Notes under the pieces: generated by a model
What the model saw: the letters and a program-made list of their open reading frames with translations, nothing else
What the model was told of the DNA's origin: nothing
The model's database searches: none
Part shown: positions 41,362 to 51,283 of the stretch, piece after piece
Layout: every line of letters starts with the position of its first letter
Position numbering within the stretch: the stretch's first letter is position 1
Origin: an uncultured Pelagibacteraceae bacterium
GTDB taxonomy: Bacteria; Pseudomonadota; Alphaproteobacteria; Pelagibacterales; Pelagibacteraceae
DNA length: 59,281 bases
Direction of reading: 5' to 3'
Assembly: GCA_902554335.1 (NCBI GenBank)
Contig: CACDOD010000004.1
Coordinates: 1 to 59,281 of the forward strand
Made by a program: the position numbers and the translations under genes

Positions 41362-42863
41362 TAAAAAATAGATTTCCTTTTATTTCTTTTTATTTTTTTA
41401 TTATTTATTTCAATGTTTAATTTATCTAACTGACCATTTTTTAATTTTTTTAAATTTTGCACTTCTTTAAGAAATCTCTCACTTTCTTTTCTCGAAATTA
41501 TATTATCAGTAAGAGTTCTAAATTTTTTTATATAGTTTATTCTTTTAAATGGTCTAGCCCCATATGGGTGCGCATCAGCTCGTTCTAATTGTTGAGTAAT
41601 TTTTTTTCCATTATTTAGAGTGATTATTACCTTTGCTCCAAAACATTTATTTTTTGGATTGGGATCATGATATTTTTTTGTCCATCTTTTATCTTCATAT
41701 GTCTTGATTGATCTCCATAATTTAATTGTACTCTTCCTTTTAGATCTAGACTTACTGTATGATTTTTCATGGTGCCAATCTCCATCTTCTAAGGCTACAG
41801 CAAAAATATACATAATTGAGTGATCAAGGGTTTCTCTACTTGCATTTGGATCTATTTTTTGAGGATCATTTGCCCCAGTTCCAATCACATAGTGAGTATG
41901 ATGACTTGTATGAATATCTATTTTTTTAATATGATTAAGATTATTAATTTTTGTTTTAAGTTTTTTTGCAAGATCTATAAGTGCTTGTGCTTGATATTCT
42001 GCTGAATATTCTTTTGTGTAAGTTTCAAGAATAGCTTTCTTCTCGTGATTTTTTTTTGGCAAAGAAACCTTATAATTGGCATTTTTACCATCAAGTATTC
42101 TTGCTATAACACTATCTTCCCCTTCATAAATTGGACTTGGTCCGCCTTCACCTCTCATTGCTCGGTCAACTGCTTCTATCGCCAATTTACCTGCATGCGC
42201 TGGAGCGAATGCTTTCCAACTAGATATTGAGCCTTTTCTAGATTGTCTCGTTGAAATAGTAGTATGCAATGCTTGTTGAATTGCTTGGTAAATTATTTCT
42301 GTATCTAGTTTAAGCATAGAACCAATTCCTGCTGCAACACTTGGTCCTAAATGAGCTATATGATCTACTTTATGCTTATGTAAACATATTCCTTTTACTA
42401 AATTTACTTGGACTTCATAAGCAGTAATTATTCCTCTTAACAAATCTATTCCACTTTTTTTTAATTGTTGAGCTACTGCTAATAGTGGTGGAATGTTATC
42501 ACCCGGGTGACTATAGTCTGCAGCCAAAAATGTATCATGAAAGTCTAGTTCTCTTACTGCAGTGCCATTGGTCCACGCAACCCACTCACAATCGAATTTT
42601 TTTTTTGAATTTACCCCAAATATTGTAGCTCCATTTTTTCTGGGATGCGCTAATGCCATTTCTCTTGACGAAATTACTGCTCTTCTATTTAAAGAAGCAA
42701 TTGCTACTGACGCATTATCTATAATTCTGTTTATTACCATTTCAACAGAGTCTCGATTTAATTTTGCTTTATCGCTCGCAATTTCTGCTATCTTCCAAGC
42801 TAATTGATATTTCTTTGGAAGCTTTTTTTTAGATGGATAAACTTTTACAGTATTTAATATCAC
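41361..42863 (-). CDS. prpD: 2-Methylcitrate dehydratase
   Basis: A 500-aa MmgE/PrpD-family enzyme that dehydrates 2-methylcitrate without an Fe-S cluster. It has [47 protein letters not shown], and the [15 protein letters not shown] motif. Translation begins at GTG 42863, supported by GAGAGGA about 6 nt upstream. The C-terminus is Lys-rich. First gene of the prpDBC operon; no prpE and no PrpR-type regulator is adjacent. Confidence 0.92.
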   Translation of the reverse strand: MILNTVKVYPSKKKLPKKYQLAWKIAEIASDKAKLNRDSVEMVINRIIDNASVAIASLNRRAVISSREMALAHPRKNGATIFGVNSKKKFDCEWVAWTNGTAVRELDFHDTFLAADYSHPGDNIPPLLAVAQQLKKSGIDLLRGIITAYEVQVNLVKGICLHKHKVDHIAHLGPSVAAGIGSMLKLDTEIIYQAIQQALHTTISTRQSRKGSISSWKAFAPAHAGKLAIEAVDRAMRGEGGPSPIYEGEDSVIARILDGKNANYKVSLPKKNHEKKAILETYTKEYSAEYQAQALIDLAKKLKTKINNLNHIKKIDIHTSHHTHYVIGTGANDPQKIDPNASRETLDHSIMYIFAVALEDGDWHHEKSYSKSRSKRKSTIKLWRSIKTYEDKRWTKKYHDPNPKNKCFGAKVIITLNNGKKITQQLERADAHPYGARPFKRINYIKKFRTLTDNIISRKESERFLKEVQNLKKLKNGQLDKLNIEINNKKIKRNKRKSIF

Positions 42864-42913
42864 TAAAAATCCTCTCGATAATTATTTACAGCTAGCTCAA
42901 AATTTAATCAATA

Positions 42914-43603
42914 TTAATGATCAATATATTTACTAATAATTCTCTCAATACCTACAAAATCTTTAATTAAATGATCATGATGTATTTCTGATGTTTTTTT
43001 TTCAGTATAACCATTTTCTAATAAAATAAATGGCACTCCAGCTGATTTAGCTGTTTCTGCGTCCGTTTCACTATCACCTACCATAATTGATTTTTTGACG
43101 TCCCCTTGCATAATTTCAATTACATTTGTTAAATGTCTAGGATCTGGCTTACAATAATCAAATGTATTACTTCCAGCTATGTATTCAAAGAAATGATTTA
43201 TTTTTAATTTTTTTAATAAATCAACAGATAAATAATCCTGCTTATTAGTGCAAACACCCAAAGATATTTTATTTTGCTTACACCATTCTAAGAAATCTTG
43301 AACTCCATTTATTAACTTACTATCAACACAAATGTTTTTTGTATAATAATTAAGAAACTCATCGACCATTTCTTTTTTTAAAGTTTTATCATCAATTTTT
43401 CTAAAATTTTCTTGAGCTTGACCCCAAACTGATCTTGTTATTAATGAATTTGCACCTTTGCCAACTAGTCTTTTTATATCTTCAGATTTTTTTGTTTCAA
43501 AACCATATTTTGTCATAACATGATTATGGGCGGTAATTAAATCAGGTGCAGTTTCTACTAAAGTACCGTCAAGATCGAATATAATTGTTAATTTTTGACT
43601 CAT
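42914..43603 (-). CDS. gph: Phosphoglycolate phosphatase-like HAD hydrolase
   Basis: A 229-aa HAD phosphatase: IIFDLDGTLVETAPDL at the N-terminus (nucleophile Asp), GVCTNKQDYL (motif II Thr), CKPDPRHL with motif III Lys, and SIMVGDSETDAETAKSAG (motif IV). This matches Gph of proteobacteria. It clears 2-phosphoglycolate from DNA repair or oxidative damage. It is divergent from the GlmU-like gene across 70 bp. Confidence 0.88.
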   Translation of the reverse strand: MSQKLTIIFDLDGTLVETAPDLITAHNHVMTKYGFETKKSEDIKRLVGKGANSLITRSVWGQAQENFRKIDDKTLKKEMVDEFLNYYTKNICVDSKLINGVQDFLEWCKQNKISLGVCTNKQDYLSVDLLKKLKINHFFEYIAGSNTFDYCKPDPRHLTNVIEIMQGDVKKSIMVGDSETDAETAKSAGVPFILLENGYTEKKTSEIHHDHLIKDFVGIERIISKYIDH

Positions 43604-43673
43604 AATTAAAAGTATTAAAAAGAAATAATTTGTGACTTAATTATACCATTTATCTAAATATATATAATTTTAA

Positions 43674-44285
43674 ATGAAGCAAGAAATAATTCAAAAGAAA
43701 TTGAGAAATAAATTTTTAAAACAGGGGGTAAAAATGACCTCACCTGAAACAATTTTTTTTTCTAATAAAACCAAAATTGGTAAAAATGTTTCTATTGAGC
43801 CGTATGTAGTTTTTATTGGGAATGTGGTTTTAAAAAACAATATAACAATTAAATCATTCACACACTTAGAAGATGTAAAAATTGAAAATAATGTATCAAT
43901 AGGGCCATACGCAAGACTTCGACCAGGCACGACTATATTTGAGGGTGCGAATATTGGAAACTTTGTTGAAATTAAAAAAAGCAAAATTGGAAAAAAATCA
44001 AAAGTGAATCATTTATCATATGTTGGAGATTCCAATGTTGGTAAAAGCGTAAATATAGGAGCAGGCACAATTACATGTAATTATGATGGGTATAAAAAAA
44101 ACAAAACAGTTATCAAAGATAATGTATTTATTGGATCAAACACATCTTTAGTGGCGCCAGTAACAATTAATGAAAAAAGTATTGTGGGTGCTGGCTCTGT
44201 TATTACAAAAAAGGTAAATAAAAAGACCTTAGCTTTAACAAGATCAAAACAAATTGAAATTAAAAATTATAAAAAAAAAAAATAA
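43674..44285 (+). CDS. Stand-alone GlmU-type acetyltransferase domain
   Basis: A 203-aa left-handed beta-helix protein that matches the C-terminal half of GlmU: a [13 protein letters not shown] segment, [58 protein letters not shown] and [10 protein letters not shown]. Full GlmU is about 450 aa; the N-terminal uridylyltransferase domain is absent and the short N-terminus shows no LAAGxGTRM loop. It probably acetylates glucosamine-1-phosphate, with UDP transfer by a separate protein. It is followed directly by glmS. Confidence 0.87.
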   Translation: MKQEIIQKKLRNKFLKQGVKMTSPETIFFSNKTKIGKNVSIEPYVVFIGNVVLKNNITIKSFTHLEDVKIENNVSIGPYARLRPGTTIFEGANIGNFVEIKKSKIGKKSKVNHLSYVGDSNVGKSVNIGAGTITCNYDGYKKNKTVIKDNVFIGSNTSLVAPVTINEKSIVGAGSVITKKVNKKTLALTRSKQIEIKNYKKKK

Positions 44286-46106
44286 ATGTGTGGGATTGTA
44301 GGAATTACTAGTACAAAAAATGTTTCAAATTCAATTTTGAATTCATTACGAAAATTAGAATATAGAGGTTATGACTCTGCAGGCATAGCAACTTTAGAAG
44401 GAGGTATAATCAAAGAAGTAAAATGTGAGGGTAGAGTTGATGCGTTAGAGAATAATCTTTCAAAAAATAAAATAGATGGAAATGTAGGTATTGGCCATGT
44501 TAGATGGGCTACTCATGGTGTACCGAGTACTGTAAATGCACACCCTCATTCTTCAGACAAAGTTTCTGTAGTGCACAATGGCATAATTGAAAATTCTACA
44601 ATTCTTAAAAAATTGTTGATCAAAAAAGGTTATAAATTTAAATCTCAAACAGATACTGAAGTTATTGTTCATTTGATTTCAGATTATTTAAAAAAAAACA
44701 ACCTTAAAAATTCGATAATTAAAATGCTAAAAAAACTTCATGGAAGTTTTGCATTGGGAATAATTTTTCAAGATCAGCCAGATTTAATTGTTGGCGCAAG
44801 AAGAGGCTCTCCTCTAGCTGTTGGTTATGGACCAAATGAAAATTACCTTGGTTCAGATTCATATGCTTTAAAATCTATGACTAATAAAGTTACTTATTTA
44901 GATGACAGTGAGTTTTGTATTATTAAAAAATATGGAGTAGAATTTTTTGATGAAAAGGGAAACAAAGTAAATAAAAAAGTTTTAGAACTTTCAAAAAATG
45001 ATCAAGAATATGAAAAAGGTGACTATAAACATTTCATGGCTAAGGAAATTGATGAACAGCCAACTACAATTAAAAATTGTGTAAATGAATATATTGATAA
45101 AATAAGCAATTCTATAAATATTTATAATTTTCCTTGGAAAAATAAAGATATATCATCAATATTACTAATTGGTTGTGGCACTGCCTACCATTCTTGCTTG
45201 ATGGCAAAGTATTGGTTTGAACAAATTACCACTCTTGATGTTAATGTAGATATAGCATCTGAATTTAGATATAGAAAAAACAGATTTAAGAAAGATTGTT
45301 TGTACATTTTTGTATCTCAATCAGGTGAAACAGCCGACACTTATGCAGCATTAGATTTATGTAATAAAAATAAACTAAAAACTTGTTCTATTGTTAATGT
45401 AGTTGAGAGTTCTATTGCAAGAGATTCGAATTTTGTATTACCAATTCATTGTGGCCCAGAAATAGGCGTTGCTTCAACAAAGGCTTTCTTGGGTCAAATG
45501 TTGGTTCTCTATATTCTTTGTCTTAAATTAGCCTATGAGAGAAAAGAAATTGATAAAAAAATTTTTAGTATCAAAGTCAAATCTTTATTGGACTTATCAA
45601 AACATGTTAAAAAAACACTTTTAACAGAAGATAAAATTCAAATGATCTGTAAGAGCTTTGTAGATGCAAAAGGATCTATGTTTTTAGGTAGAGGTTTTTC
45701 TTATCCAATAGCTTTAGAGGGGGCTCTAAAATTAAAAGAATTAGCATATGTTCATGCAGAGGGATATCCTGCCGGTGAAATGAAACATGGTCCATTGGCT
45801 TTGATTGAAGATGGAATGCCAGTTGTTGTATTAGCACCGAGGGACGAATATTTCAAAAAAACAATTTCAAATATGCAGGAAGTAATCGCAAGAGGAGCAA
45901 AGGTTCTTTTAATTACAAATAAAAGCAAAGATGAAGTTTTCCATGAAAATATTTGGCAATCTATTGAAGTAGAAAATGCAAATGATGATTTGCTACCTTT
46001 TTTAATTACAATCCCTTTACAGAAACTTGCTTATCATTCAGCGTTAAACAAAGGTTATGACATAGATAAACCAAGAAATTTAGCAAAATCTGTCACTGTT
46101 GAATAA
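44286..46106 (+). CDS. glmS: Glucosamine-6-phosphate synthase
   Basis: A 606-aa amidotransferase making glucosamine-6-phosphate from fructose-6-phosphate and glutamine. The N-terminal CGIVGITS exposes the catalytic Cys after Met removal. RWATHGVPSTVNAHPH completes the glutaminase. Two SIS domains follow (GCGTAYHSCL, SQSGETADTYAAL; GRGFSYPIALEGALKLKE) and the C-terminus ends in DKPRNLAKSVTVE. It starts immediately after the stop of the GlmU-like gene. No glmS ribozyme is seen, and none is expected outside Gram-positives. Confidence 0.95.
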   Translation: MCGIVGITSTKNVSNSILNSLRKLEYRGYDSAGIATLEGGIIKEVKCEGRVDALENNLSKNKIDGNVGIGHVRWATHGVPSTVNAHPHSSDKVSVVHNGIIENSTILKKLLIKKGYKFKSQTDTEVIVHLISDYLKKNNLKNSIIKMLKKLHGSFALGIIFQDQPDLIVGARRGSPLAVGYGPNENYLGSDSYALKSMTNKVTYLDDSEFCIIKKYGVEFFDEKGNKVNKKVLELSKNDQEYEKGDYKHFMAKEIDEQPTTIKNCVNEYIDKISNSINIYNFPWKNKDISSILLIGCGTAYHSCLMAKYWFEQITTLDVNVDIASEFRYRKNRFKKDCLYIFVSQSGETADTYAALDLCNKNKLKTCSIVNVVESSIARDSNFVLPIHCGPEIGVASTKAFLGQMLVLYILCLKLAYERKEIDKKIFSIKVKSLLDLSKHVKKTLLTEDKIQMICKSFVDAKGSMFLGRGFSYPIALEGALKLKELAYVHAEGYPAGEMKHGPLALIEDGMPVVVLAPRDEYFKKTISNMQEVIARGAKVLLITNKSKDEVFHENIWQSIEVENANDDLLPFLITIPLQKLAYHSALNKGYDIDKPRNLAKSVTVE

Positions 46107-46141
46107 TTAAAAAACTCTGTTAAAACAATTCCAAGTTGAAT

Positions 46142-47521
46142 ATGAAAAAATGGAAATTAAATAGTTGGAGAAATTATCCCGTAAAACACATCCCCACATA
46201 TGAGGATGATAAGGAATTAAATTCTGTTTTAAATAAATTGAAATCTTTCCCTCCTTTGGTTTTTGCTGGTGAAACAAGACATCTAAAACAACAATTGGCA
46301 GAAGTTGTTGATGGAAAGGCTTTTTTATTACAAGGTGGTGATTGTGCGGAAAGTTTTGCTGAGTTTAATCCTGACAATATAAGAGATTATTTCAAAGCAA
46401 TGTTGCAGATGTCTCTAGTATTAACTTATTCAGCTTCCTTGCCTGTTGTAAAATTAGGAAGAATAGCTGGACAGTTTTCAAAGCCGAGAAGCGCTCCAAC
46501 AGAAAAACAAGGAGATGTTGAGCTGCCTAGTTATTTAGGAGATAACATAAACGGTATAGAATTTACTGAGAAAGCAAGAAGACCAGATCCAAAAAGATTA
46601 TTTAAAGCATATTCTCAAGCAGCATCTACTTTAAATTTAATTAGAGCGTTTTGTCATGGTGGATTTGCAGATCTTAAAAAAGTTCATTTATGGAACTTGG
46701 GATATATAAAAAATAGTCCACAAGCTGCAAAATTTAGAGAACTTGAAGATAAGATCGCAGATGCATTAGCCTTTATGGAGGCATGTGGAATAACTGCAGA
46801 ATTTAATAGAAGACTTAAAACTGTAAACTTTTGGACTTCTCACGAGGCCTTACTTCTGCCATTTGAAGAGAGCATGACACGTGTTGACTCAACAACAGGT
46901 GAGTATCACGACACATCAGCACATTTTGTTTGGATCGGAGACAGGACAAGACAATTAGACGGAGGACATGTAGAATTTTGTAGAGGTATAGAAAATCCAA
47001 TAGGTATAAAATGCGGACCTACATCAAACCCAGATGAAATTGTTAGAATTTGTAATGTTATAAACCCAAAAAATGAAAAAGGTAAAATTACATTAATCTC
47101 AAGATTCGGACATGATAAAGTTGAAAAATTTTTACCAAAACTAATTCGAAAAATTAAAAAAGAAGGCATTCATGTTGTATGGTCGTGTGATCCAATGCAT
47201 GGAAACACAATAAAGTCTACAACAGGATTTAAAACAAGACCATTTAACAGTGTTTTAAGTGAAGTTAAAAATGTATTTTCAGTCCATCAAGCAGAAGGAA
47301 CTTTTGCGGGAGGTCTACACATCGAAATGACAGGTCAGAATGTGACAGAATGTACAGGTGGAGCTCAAAAAATATCTGATCAAGATTTATCTAGTAGATA
47401 TCATACTCATTGTGATCCAAGGCTTAACTCAAATCAAGCTTTAGAGCTCGCTTTTTTAATATCTGACGAGATTAAAAAGAATACAATTTACAGCAGGACA
47501 AAAATACAAGCTGTATCTTAA
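46142..47521 (+). CDS. Class II DAHP synthase
   Basis: A 459-aa plant-type 3-deoxy-7-phosphoheptulonate synthase, first step of the shikimate pathway. It has LQGGDCAESFAEF, VVKLGRIAGQFSKPRS, the Mn and PEP site regions (FWTSHEALLLP, KCGPTSNPDE, CDPMHGNT) and HIEMTGQNVTECTGG. The ATG at 46142 is preferred to TTG 46136. It is unrelated in sequence to AroG/AroF/AroH class I enzymes. Confidence 0.93.
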   Translation: MKKWKLNSWRNYPVKHIPTYEDDKELNSVLNKLKSFPPLVFAGETRHLKQQLAEVVDGKAFLLQGGDCAESFAEFNPDNIRDYFKAMLQMSLVLTYSASLPVVKLGRIAGQFSKPRSAPTEKQGDVELPSYLGDNINGIEFTEKARRPDPKRLFKAYSQAASTLNLIRAFCHGGFADLKKVHLWNLGYIKNSPQAAKFRELEDKIADALAFMEACGITAEFNRRLKTVNFWTSHEALLLPFEESMTRVDSTTGEYHDTSAHFVWIGDRTRQLDGGHVEFCRGIENPIGIKCGPTSNPDEIVRICNVINPKNEKGKITLISRFGHDKVEKFLPKLIRKIKKEGIHVVWSCDPMHGNTIKSTTGFKTRPFNSVLSEVKNVFSVHQAEGTFAGGLHIEMTGQNVTECTGGAQKISDQDLSSRYHTHCDPRLNSNQALELAFLISDEIKKNTIYSRTKIQAVS

Positions 47522-47545
47522 CAATAAATCACTATTATCAACTAT

Positions 47546-48283
47546 ATGAATACTAAAGAAAAAATAAAATTTATTTCTAATTGGATTAATGAATATGTTA
47601 AAAAAATGCCAGTTAGCGCTAAATCTCTAGTGATTGGCGTTTCTGGAGGAATAGACTCATCTGTTTCAAGTACTTTAAGTGCAATGACTGGGTTGAAAAC
47701 AATAGTACTATGCATGCCTATTAAACAGCATAAATCTCAACACGATTTAAGTATTAAACATAAAGATTGGTTGATGAAAAACTTTAGCAATGTAGAAGGT
47801 CATGTTATTGAACTAGATGATCTATTTAAATCTTTTGAAAATAATTTAACAAACTTTCAAAATGAACACGGTTTTGCAAACTCAAGAGCTCGACTAAGAA
47901 TGACAACACTTTATCAAGTTGCCGCTGCAAATAATGGTATAGTTGTTGGAACAGGAAATAAAGTAGAGGATTTCGGAGTTGGTTTTTATACAAAATATGG
48001 GGATGGTGGAGTAGATATTTCTCCAATTGCAGATTGTAATAAAACAGAAATTTGGGAAATTGGAAAAGAATTAAATATTTTACAAGAAATAATCGATGCA
48101 CCGCCAACCGATGGATTATGGGATGATGGACGAACTGATGAAGGTCAACTTGGGATGAGCTATAAAGATATTGAATTAGCTATGAATGATCCAAAATCAC
48201 CAAATAGAGAAAAATACGAAAAAATAAGGCTTTCAAATCTTCATAAAATGGAGCCTATACCAATCTGTAAAATTCCTAGATAA
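47546..48283 (+). CDS. nadE: NH3-dependent NAD+ synthetase
   Basis: A 245-aa adenylating amidoligase converting deamido-NAD to NAD. The ATP P-loop SGGIDSS lies near residue 34. RARLRMTTLYQVAAANNGIVVGTGNKVEDFGVGFYTKYGDGGVDI is the nicotinate/adenylate site region (only ends shown as landmarks: RARLRM and GDGGVDI), and the PPTDGLW loop follows. There is no glutaminase domain, so ammonia is used directly. Confidence 0.92.
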   Translation: MNTKEKIKFISNWINEYVKKMPVSAKSLVIGVSGGIDSSVSSTLSAMTGLKTIVLCMPIKQHKSQHDLSIKHKDWLMKNFSNVEGHVIELDDLFKSFENNLTNFQNEHGFANSRARLRMTTLYQVAAANNGIVVGTGNKVEDFGVGFYTKYGDGGVDISPIADCNKTEIWEIGKELNILQEIIDAPPTDGLWDDGRTDEGQLGMSYKDIELAMNDPKSPNREKYEKIRLSNLHKMEPIPICKIPR

Positions 48284-48290
48284 TCTAGGA
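48274..48290 (+). other. Hairpin with the nadE stop codon in its loop
   Basis: TCCTAGA-TAA-TCTAGGA: a perfect 7-bp inverted repeat whose 3-nt loop is the nadE stop codon (48281-48283). No T-run follows, so it is not a classic terminator. It could slow 3' exonucleases or be chance. Confidence 0.45.
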
Positions 48291-48326
48291 TTCACAAATC
48301 ACTTAATTCAGTATATTCCTAGAAAT

Positions 48327-49688
48327 ATGAGCAAAGATATATTTTTAACTAATTCATTTGGAAACAAAAAAGAAAAATTTACTCCAATTGACAAAAAAAA
48401 AATAGGTATGTACGTATGTGGACCAACTGTTTATGATGATCCACACATTGGTAATGCAAGACCTCTAGTCATTTTTGATATCTTATTTAAAATTCTTAAA
48501 TTAAAATTTAAGGATAGCTCAGTAAAATATGTACGAAACATTACAGATGTAGATGATAAAATTATTACTTCATCAAAAGAAAAAAATATATCAATTTCAG
48601 AATTAACTAAAAAAATAACAAATAATTTTCATCAAGATTGTAAATATTTATTTTGTGAAAAGCCAACCCATGAGCCAAAAGCAACTGAGAATATTGATTT
48701 AATGATTAAGATGATATTAGATTTAATTTCAAAGGGTTTTGCATATGAGAAAAATAGTCATGTATATTTCGAAGTTAAACAGTTTAAAGATTATGGAAAA
48801 TTATCAAATAAACAATTAGATGATTTGCTTGCTGGATCACGAGTTGAAGTTTCAGATAATAAAAAAAATCCAGCGGATTTTGTATTATGGAAACCTTCAC
48901 AGAAGGATGAGCCATTTTGGTCTTCACCATGGGGCAATGGTAGACCTGGCTGGCATTTAGAATGTTCCGTAATGTCAAAAAAATTTTTAGATAATGAGTT
49001 TGATATTCATGGAGGTGGAAGAGACTTAATATTTCCCCATCATGAAAACGAAATTGCTCAATCTAGATGTGCAAATGAAACTAAATCTTTTGCAAAATAT
49101 TGGATACATAATGGGTTTATAACAATGTCAAATGAGAAAATGTCTAAATCACAAGGTAATATATTAAAAATAAGCAGCTTTAAAAATAAAATGAGTGGTC
49201 AAGTTTTAAGATTAGCACTAATAAATGCCCATTACAGACAACCTTTAGACTGGAATGATCAATTAATTAATAATTGTCAAAGCACATTAGACAAATGGTA
49301 CTCAGTTTATACAAAAGTTGATAAAATGAATTTAATAACTGATGATATTTTAGAACCTTTGTTGGATGATCTTAATACACCCAGATATATAGCCAAATTA
49401 CATGAACTTTACACTAATGCGGTTAATGGCAATAAATCAGATATACAATTATTTAACCAAGCATGTAATTTAATCGGTTTATTACTTGAAGATAAAAATA
49501 AATGGAGTTCCTATAAGAAAGCCAATCTTAAAATTTCAGAAAATGAAATTATTCAAAGAATTAATGAGAGAAACAAAGCAAGAAAAAACAATAATTTTGA
49601 GTTAGCAGATAAGATTAGAAACGAACTATTTGAAAATGGTATTTTAATTGAAGACAAAGATGATACAACCTCATGGAAATATAAATGA
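48327..49688 (+). CDS. cysS: Cysteinyl-tRNA synthetase
   Basis: A 453-aa class I synthetase. It has the zinc Cys and HIGH-type signature in CGPTVYDDPHIGNARP, RNITDVDDKII, GWHLECSVMS, DIHGGGRDLIFPHHENE and the KMSKS loop (NEKMSKSQGN). The C-terminal DALR-type helical domain ends in a short basic tail. It overlaps the next gene by 4 nt. Confidence 0.95.
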   Translation: MSKDIFLTNSFGNKKEKFTPIDKKKIGMYVCGPTVYDDPHIGNARPLVIFDILFKILKLKFKDSSVKYVRNITDVDDKIITSSKEKNISISELTKKITNNFHQDCKYLFCEKPTHEPKATENIDLMIKMILDLISKGFAYEKNSHVYFEVKQFKDYGKLSNKQLDDLLAGSRVEVSDNKKNPADFVLWKPSQKDEPFWSSPWGNGRPGWHLECSVMSKKFLDNEFDIHGGGRDLIFPHHENEIAQSRCANETKSFAKYWIHNGFITMSNEKMSKSQGNILKISSFKNKMSGQVLRLALINAHYRQPLDWNDQLINNCQSTLDKWYSVYTKVDKMNLITDDILEPLLDDLNTPRYIAKLHELYTNAVNGNKSDIQLFNQACNLIGLLLEDKNKWSSYKKANLKISENEIIQRINERNKARKNNNFELADKIRNELFENGILIEDKDDTTSWKYK

Positions 49689-51283
49689 GCAAAGAGAAAA
49701 TATTCATTTTTGATACAACTCTAAGAGACGGAGCACAGACTCAAGGTGTAGATTTTTCAATAGATGATAAACTTAAAATTGCTAATGCTTTAGATGTTTT
49801 AGGAGTAGACTATATTGAAGGAGGATGGCCTGGAGCCAACCCTACTGATACAGAATTTTTTCAAAAAATAAAAAAACTTAAAAATTCAACTTTAACAGCT
49901 TTTGGAATGACAAAAAAAACTGGCAGAAGTGCTGAGAATGATCCTGGACTTTCAGCATTGTTAAATACAAACTCATCTGCAATTTGTTTAGTAGGTAAAT
50001 CTTGGGACTTTCATGTTGATGTAGCATTAGGTATTTCAAAACAAGATAATTTAGACAACATATCTGAGAGCACAAAACATTTTGTTGCTAAAAAAAAAGA
50101 ATTTATGTTTGATGCTGAACATTTTTTTGATGGATATAAGAACAACAAACAATATGCACTTTCTTGTATAAATACTGCTTATAAGAATGGTGCTAGATGG
50201 ATTGTGCTTTGTGATACAAATGGGGGAACATTACCGAATGAAGTATTTGAAATAGTTTCAGAAGTAACAAAATTTATACCTGGGAAAAATTTAGGAATTC
50301 ATGCACACAATGATACAGAAAATGCTGTTTCAAACTCACTCGCTGCTGTACTTGCAGGCGCAAGACAAATTCAAGGTACCATTAATGGATTGGGAGAGAG
50401 ATGTGGTAATGCAAATTTAATGTCTATTATTCCGAGTTTACATTTAAAAAAAGTTTTTAATAAAAAATTTATCACCAATATTGAAGAAGAAAATATTAAT
50501 AATATAACTCAATGTTCAAGATTATTAGATGAAATATTGAATAGAAAACCAAACCAGCATCTCCCATATGTCGGTGCTTCAGCATTTTCTCATAAAGGAG
50601 GTTTGCATGTATCGGCAGTTCAAAAAGATCCAAAAACTTATGAGCATATAGAGCCATCATTAGTAGGGAATTCAAGAAATATTGTTGTTTCAGACCAATC
50701 AGGCAAATCTAATATAATCTCTAGATTAAGTTCTATCGGAATAGATTTTAAAGAAAACGATCCTAAGATAAAAAAATTATTAGATGAGGTAAAAGGTAGG
50801 GAATTTATTGGTTATAGCTATGATGGTGCAGATGCATCCTTTGAATTATTGGCTAGGAGAATAATTGGAACAATTCCTAGATACATTTCAATTAACGATT
50901 ATGAAGTTACAGTTAAAAAAAAATCTGGTGAAATCATATCATTTGCAAAAGCAACTTTGGTCGTTGACAATAACTCAGTTATTTGTGAAGGGGAAGGTAA
51001 TGGCCCAGTCCACGCTTTGGACAATGCTATTAGAAATAATATTGATAAACTAGCAAAATATTCTGAGTACCTTCAAGATCTAAAGCTAGTAGACTATAAG
51101 GTAAGAATTCTAAATACTGGTACTGAAGCCACCACAAGAGTATCCATTGAAAGCACAGATTCAAAAGGAAAAAATTGGTTTACAATTGGTGTTTCACCCA
51201 ACATAATAGATGCTTCGTTCAAAGCCTTAGTTGATAGCTTGGATTATAAATTATTTAAAGATAATGCTCCTGCTAGTACCTAA
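49685..51283 (+). CDS. cimA: (R)-Citramalate synthase
   Basis: A 532-aa LeuA-superfamily enzyme condensing pyruvate and acetyl-CoA, giving 2-oxobutyrate for isoleucine without threonine. It has FDTTLRDGAQTQGVDFS, YIEGGWPGANPTDTEFF (characteristic of CimA rather than LeuA), GIHAHNDTENAVSNS (metal His), NGLGERCGNANL and a C-terminal LeuA-type regulatory domain (from about 390). A 2-isopropylmalate synthase paralog is less likely given the GGWPGANP motif. Confidence 0.88.
   Translation: MSKEKIFIFDTTLRDGAQTQGVDFSIDDKLKIANALDVLGVDYIEGGWPGANPTDTEFFQKIKKLKNSTLTAFGMTKKTGRSAENDPGLSALLNTNSSAICLVGKSWDFHVDVALGISKQDNLDNISESTKHFVAKKKEFMFDAEHFFDGYKNNKQYALSCINTAYKNGARWIVLCDTNGGTLPNEVFEIVSEVTKFIPGKNLGIHAHNDTENAVSNSLAAVLAGARQIQGTINGLGERCGNANLMSIIPSLHLKKVFNKKFITNIEEENINNITQCSRLLDEILNRKPNQHLPYVGASAFSHKGGLHVSAVQKDPKTYEHIEPSLVGNSRNIVVSDQSGKSNIISRLSSIGIDFKENDPKIKKLLDEVKGREFIGYSYDGADASFELLARRIIGTIPRYISINDYEVTVKKKSGEIISFAKATLVVDNNSVICEGEGNGPVHALDNAIRNNIDKLAKYSEYLQDLKLVDYKVRILNTGTEATTRVSIESTDSKGKNWFTIGVSPNIIDASFKALVDSLDYKLFKDNAPAST

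Noticed and set aside
43674..44285. Truncated glmU pseudogene
   Set aside because: The frame is intact with all acetyltransferase motifs, has its own start and is coupled to glmS. There is no decayed uridylyltransferase sequence upstream.
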